Part shown: piece by piece, positions 9,135 through 11,022 of the stretch
Numbering within the stretch: position 1 is the first letter of the stretch
Layout of the letters: every line of letters starts with the position of its first letter
Source: Deltaproteobacteria bacterium
Lineage (GTDB): Bacteria > Desulfobacterota > Desulfobaccia > Desulfobaccales > Desulfobaccaceae
Assembly (NCBI GenBank): GCA_016874895.1
Contig: VGSX01000103.1
Coordinates: 1 to 11,022, forward strand
Length of the DNA: 11,022 nucleotides
Direction: 5' to 3'
Program-made: the position numbers and the translations under genes
Notes under the pieces: generated by a model
What the model saw: only the letters and a program-made list of their open reading frames with translations
Told to the model about the DNA's origin: nothing
Databases searched by the model: none

Positions 9135-9183
9135 ATCATGGGGTAATCACATAGATATCACAATCGGATAACTACGGGGTCAC
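9135..9183 (-). promoter_or_regulatory. Putative SARP operator: five 11-bp-spaced direct repeats
   Basis: On the minus strand the pentamers GTGAC (9183-9179), GTTAT (9172-9168), GTGAT (9161-9157), GTGAT (9150-9146) and ATGAT (9139-9135) start exactly 11 bp apart. Each differs from GTGAT by at most one base. SARP-family regulators are known to bind heptameric direct repeats at 11-bp periods, with the last repeat about 8 bp from the -10 element. Here the repeat ending at 9146 is 8 bp from GATATT (9137-9132). A SARP/BTAD-type regulator is encoded directly upstream. Binding is inferred from geometry and context. Confidence 0.65.
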
Positions 9184-9208
9184 AAAAAATTTTTTTAAAA
9201 AATTTTTT
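9184..9208. repeat. Double A6T7-A6T6 tract
   Basis: Two A/T blocks in immediate succession (A6T7 at 9184-9196, A6T6 at 9197-9208), directly abutting the upstream end of the 11-bp repeat array. The block is self-complementary but has no GC stem, so it is not a normal intrinsic terminator. It may bend the promoter DNA. Confidence 0.5.
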
Positions 9209-9251
9209 AGAATAGGTAAGTCAGTGGTTAATAAACCCGACGTCGTAAATT

Positions 9252-10208
9252 CTAAACGGGAGTTCCCTTACCGGCCTCCCGGAGGAAACGCTGCAGCAGT
9301 TTGAGGGAGTGCTGGAGGTGTTGGTGGCCTCTCTCCAGTTCTTTGATGGCCAGGTGGAGGTTTTCCAGGACAAGTTCCAGCACGGCGGCCGAACTCCCGG
9401 ATTCCGGGAGAACATCCTGGGGCGGCGCCGTTCTGCCGCGGCCGGCGTCGTTCCCCTGGAGAATCTCCAGATAGAGCTTTTGGGTATCCTCCATGGGGGG
9501 AATGTCCAATTCCTGGGCCAACAGGCGGCGGCAGGTGTCATATTGGCGCATAGCCGTGGAACGTCGTCCGGTTTGCATGTAGAGGCGCATTAGATCGCGG
9601 TGGATCTCTTCCCGCAAAGGATCGAGATCCAGAATCTTCTGCCCATACAGCAAGCCGTCTTCATATTCCTCGGACTGAATCTTGTAACGCATCAAAAAAA
9701 TCAGGCTTTGCATCAAAAGAAGCCGCAGACGCTCCCGTTCTCGCACGGCCCAATCGTCATAACAGCCCTCCAGGAGATCACTCTTGTACAGGCTTACGGC
9801 ATATTCCAACTCCCGGACGTCCTCCGGGCTCAAGGCGCCGGTTTTCTTGGCCAGGACGGCGGTAACCTTATCTTCGAAAACCGCTACGTCCAGCCAGTGA
9901 TCGCTATCCCGGTTAAAACCTATCTCCCCCATGGGAGTGGTGAGCAGATAGGTGCCTTTGGAAATTCCTTCCGGCTCCAAAAGGCGGCGTAATCTCCACA
10001 TGGCGGTGTTCAAACATCTCCGAGCCTGTTCTTCGCGTTGATTTCCCCAAAAAATGCCGGCCAGGACTTCCCGGGGATGCAGGCGATAACGCTGAAGCAG
10101 GAGAAACGCCAGCAGACTTGTAACCGAGCGGGTCAATTTAATCTGCCTCGGCTGCTGCTCATAACCGAGGTAGATGCTGCCAAGAAGATGAATGTGCAGG
10201 GTTCCCAT
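9252..10208 (-). CDS. SARP/BTAD-family transcriptional regulator
   Basis: A 318-residue regulator. Residues about 3-100 form an OmpR-like winged-helix DNA-binding domain of the SARP type (LHIHLLGSIYL, 4-14; LHPREVLAGIFWG, 43-55; ARRCLNTAMWRLRRLLEP, 62-79). Residues about 107-253 form a bacterial transcriptional activation domain (BTAD, PF03704), with DVAVFEDKV, YKSDLLEGCYDDWAVRERERL (141-161) and DPLREEIHRDLMRLYMQTGRRSTAMRQYD (196-224). A C-terminal helix (about 273-311) has heptad-like leucines and may oligomerise or sense. I prefer ATG 10208, because the SARP domain usually starts a few residues after the initiator; a TTG at 10232 would add eight residues. Upstream AAGAG lies 11 nt away, a weak Shine-Dalgarno. 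It is transcribed toward the eCIS operon and is its likely activator; this is inferred. Confidence 0.92.
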   Translation of the reverse strand: MGTLHIHLLGSIYLGYEQQPRQIKLTRSVTSLLAFLLLQRYRLHPREVLAGIFWGNQREEQARRCLNTAMWRLRRLLEPEGISKGTYLLTTPMGEIGFNRDSDHWLDVAVFEDKVTAVLAKKTGALSPEDVRELEYAVSLYKSDLLEGCYDDWAVRERERLRLLLMQSLIFLMRYKIQSEEYEDGLLYGQKILDLDPLREEIHRDLMRLYMQTGRRSTAMRQYDTCRRLLAQELDIPPMEDTQKLYLEILQGNDAGRGRTAPPQDVLPESGSSAAVLELVLENLHLAIKELERGHQHLQHSLKLLQRFLREAGKGTPV

Positions 10209-10702
10209 GGAATTTTTACTCTTAAGACACAAGCATCCCTGCTTTAGAGTACCACCGCTGTCATAGCCTCGGGGTTAATTTTAAAACTTTTATCTATCTG
10301 TTTTGACAGACAGAATAATAAATTAAATATTATTTTATATAATAATATCATTTTATAAACTATTATCAATATAATTGTATAGTTTTTATAAATAGCACTA
10401 CAACGTCATTTAATTTGTTGATCAGTTATTTTTTTTCGATGAGAGATATAGGCCCGGCAAATATTTCTATTAATATCAGCCGCTTGATTGATGAGAGTAT
10501 CAAATGTATATGTTTTGCGTGGGAGAACCGCCTGCAATAAGATTTTAAACTGCTACATTGTAATGTTGGGTGCCTTCCTCCCCCAAAATAATTTTCAGAT
10601 GCCACAGAAAAAAATGGGCCAGCATGGTGCAAAGCATCCGGAGATTATCAGTCAAGACGAAAAATATAAGTTAAATTAGCCTATTGACTTTTTTTGTCGT
10701 CA
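10209..10702. other. AT-rich gap between the IS element and the regulator gene
   Basis: No convincing gene is seen. The half nearer the regulator (10270-10440) is strongly AT-rich and must hold the regulator promoter. It contains an inverted repeat, TCTGT (10297-10301) and ACAGA (10306-10310) with a 4-nt loop, and the ten bases ATGATATTAT (minus strand, 10351-10342) that also occur in the eCIS promoter (9139-9130). A plus-strand TTGACA at 10303 has only a poor -10 (AATATT) and no gene to drive. The half nearer the IS (10441-10702) shows only short ORFs without recognisable content and presumably holds the unseen IS end. Confidence 0.5.
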
Positions 10703-11022
10703 CTACAGGGTGGAATCTTGCAGATCGTGGTGTTGAGGCGTGGGTACCCCCAGGGCTTTAAAGAGATCGAGTTGTTCGGGTGTTGGCGGAATGAGGCCTT
10801 CGAACTTTTGGCCATTGATTCGGGCCTGCACCGTCCGGTTCAGAGCAAGTTTCTCCAGCACCCTTTCCGGCGAAGTGAAGATTTCGGCCTGATGTAAACG
10901 GGACCGCATGAGGCGGTGCAGTTGCAGGGCCATGACACAGATGAAAATATGAGCCCGGATGCGGCGGTCCACCCAGTGATACACCGGGCGGATATCCAGG
11001 GAGCTTTTCAGGGTCCGGAAAC
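10703..11022 (-). CDS. IS4/IS1634-type transposase, C-terminal part (partial at right edge)
   Basis: An open frame enters from the right edge and ends at TAG 10705-10703, followed directly by an in-frame TGA; about 106 residues are visible. It begins FRTLKSSLDIRPVYHWVDRR (20 residues) and continues with IRAHIFICVMALQLHRLMR. This is the C-terminal signature of IS4-superfamily DDE transposases of the IS1634 type (DDE_Tnp_1, PF01609), where the catalytic Glu lies just before the FRxLKS stretch, beyond the edge. The visible part shows no disruption. GTG 10984 inside this frame is not a true start. Its completeness and activity cannot be judged from here. Confidence 0.88.
   Translation of the reverse strand, partial: FRTLKSSLDIRPVYHWVDRRIRAHIFICVMALQLHRLMRSRLHQAEIFTSPERVLEKLALNRTVQARINGQKFEGLIPPTPEQLDLFKALGVPTPQHHDLQDSTL
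10703..11022 (-). mobile_element. 3' portion of an IS1634-like insertion sequence
   Basis: The transposase C-terminus marks an insertion sequence whose other end is beyond the window. The exact boundary is not determinable; the stop codon region and the T-run at 10689-10695 may be close to or inside the terminal inverted repeat. IS1634-group elements can create long target duplications, so one copy could lie within 10441-10702. Confidence 0.6.

Larger units (their letters stand above)
9022..9251 (-). promoter_or_regulatory. AT-rich promoter region of the eCIS operon
   Basis: This 230-bp gene-free gap between the regulator and the first operon gene is much more AT-rich than the flanking genes. 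It holds the 11-bp repeat array (9135-9183), A6T6 tracts, and minus-strand -10 candidates just downstream of the array: TATTAT at 9130-9135 (5 of 6 to consensus) or GATATT at 9132-9137 (4 of 6). No good -35 hexamer is seen at the right spacing, as expected of an activator-dependent promoter. A perfect palindrome CGACGTCG lies at 9238-9245, just after the regulator stop. No convincing intrinsic terminator for the regulator gene is visible, so read-through into the operon is possible. Confidence 0.6.

Noticed and set aside
9184..9208. Intrinsic terminator of the regulator gene
   Set aside because: The self-complementary A/T block has no GC stem, so it does not fit a rho-independent terminator.
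10209..10232. TTG start for the regulator at 10232
   Set aside because: ATG 10208 begins just before the SARP domain as usual; TTG remains possible but is less likely.
10303..10331. Plus-strand promoter (TTGACA with AATATT at 17 bp)
   Set aside because: The -10 matches only 4 of 6 in AT-rich DNA and no plus-strand gene follows.
10426..10679. Short ORFs on both strands in the gap before the IS (10426-10632 minus, 10488-10679 plus)
   Set aside because: No ribosome binding site, domain or coupling is seen and the composition is that of non-coding DNA.

Overview
This window holds the 5' half of an extracellular contractile injection system (eCIS) operon, a phage-tail-like protein-delivery machine of the Afp/PVC type. 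It also contains the operon's probable regulator and, at the right edge, the tail end of an insertion sequence. Every supported gene is on the minus strand, so transcription runs from right to left. Coding DNA is GC-rich and the two main intergenic gaps are very AT-rich. The gene set and the IS1634-like transposase would fit a free-living bacterium such as a deltaproteobacterium (Desulfobacterota). That assignment is inference only, because no taxonomic marker is present.

Layout in order of transcription. 11022-10703: C-terminal part of an IS4/IS1634-type transposase. 10702-10209: AT-rich gene-free gap. 10208-9252: SARP/BTAD-type transcriptional regulator. 9251-9022: AT-rich regulatory gap with five short direct repeats at an exact 11-bp period and several A6T6 tracts. 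9021-8818: small first-gene product of 67 aa. 8742-6121: unusually large tail sheath protein (873 aa). 6110-5583: tail tube protein. 5576-4839: two-CxxC baseplate-assembly-like protein. 4842-3973: proline-rich linker protein. 3976-2711: Pvc16/DUF4255 tail terminator-like protein with Ig-like domains. 2711-720: AAA+ ATPase of the Pvc15 type. 723-466: small conserved-looking protein (85 aa). 469-1: N-terminus of a DUF4157-type ('eCIS core') protein that runs off the left edge.

The sheath and tube form the contractile barrel and inner tube. The DUF4255 protein probably caps the tube. The ATPase probably acts in assembly or cargo loading. The DUF4157-type protein is the hallmark cargo-associated partner of such loci. 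From the two-CxxC gene onward each start codon touches or overlaps the previous stop (ATGA, GTGA, TGATG, ATGA, ATGA), which indicates one translationally coupled operon. Spike, gp25-like, LysM hub, tape-measure and large baseplate genes are not in the window and are expected beyond the left edge.

The most notable observations are the 11-bp-periodic repeat array between the SARP-type regulator and the operon (matching the known geometry of SARP operators), the three tandem ~110-residue repeats inserted in the sheath, and the Cys-rich DUF4157-type protein at the left edge.
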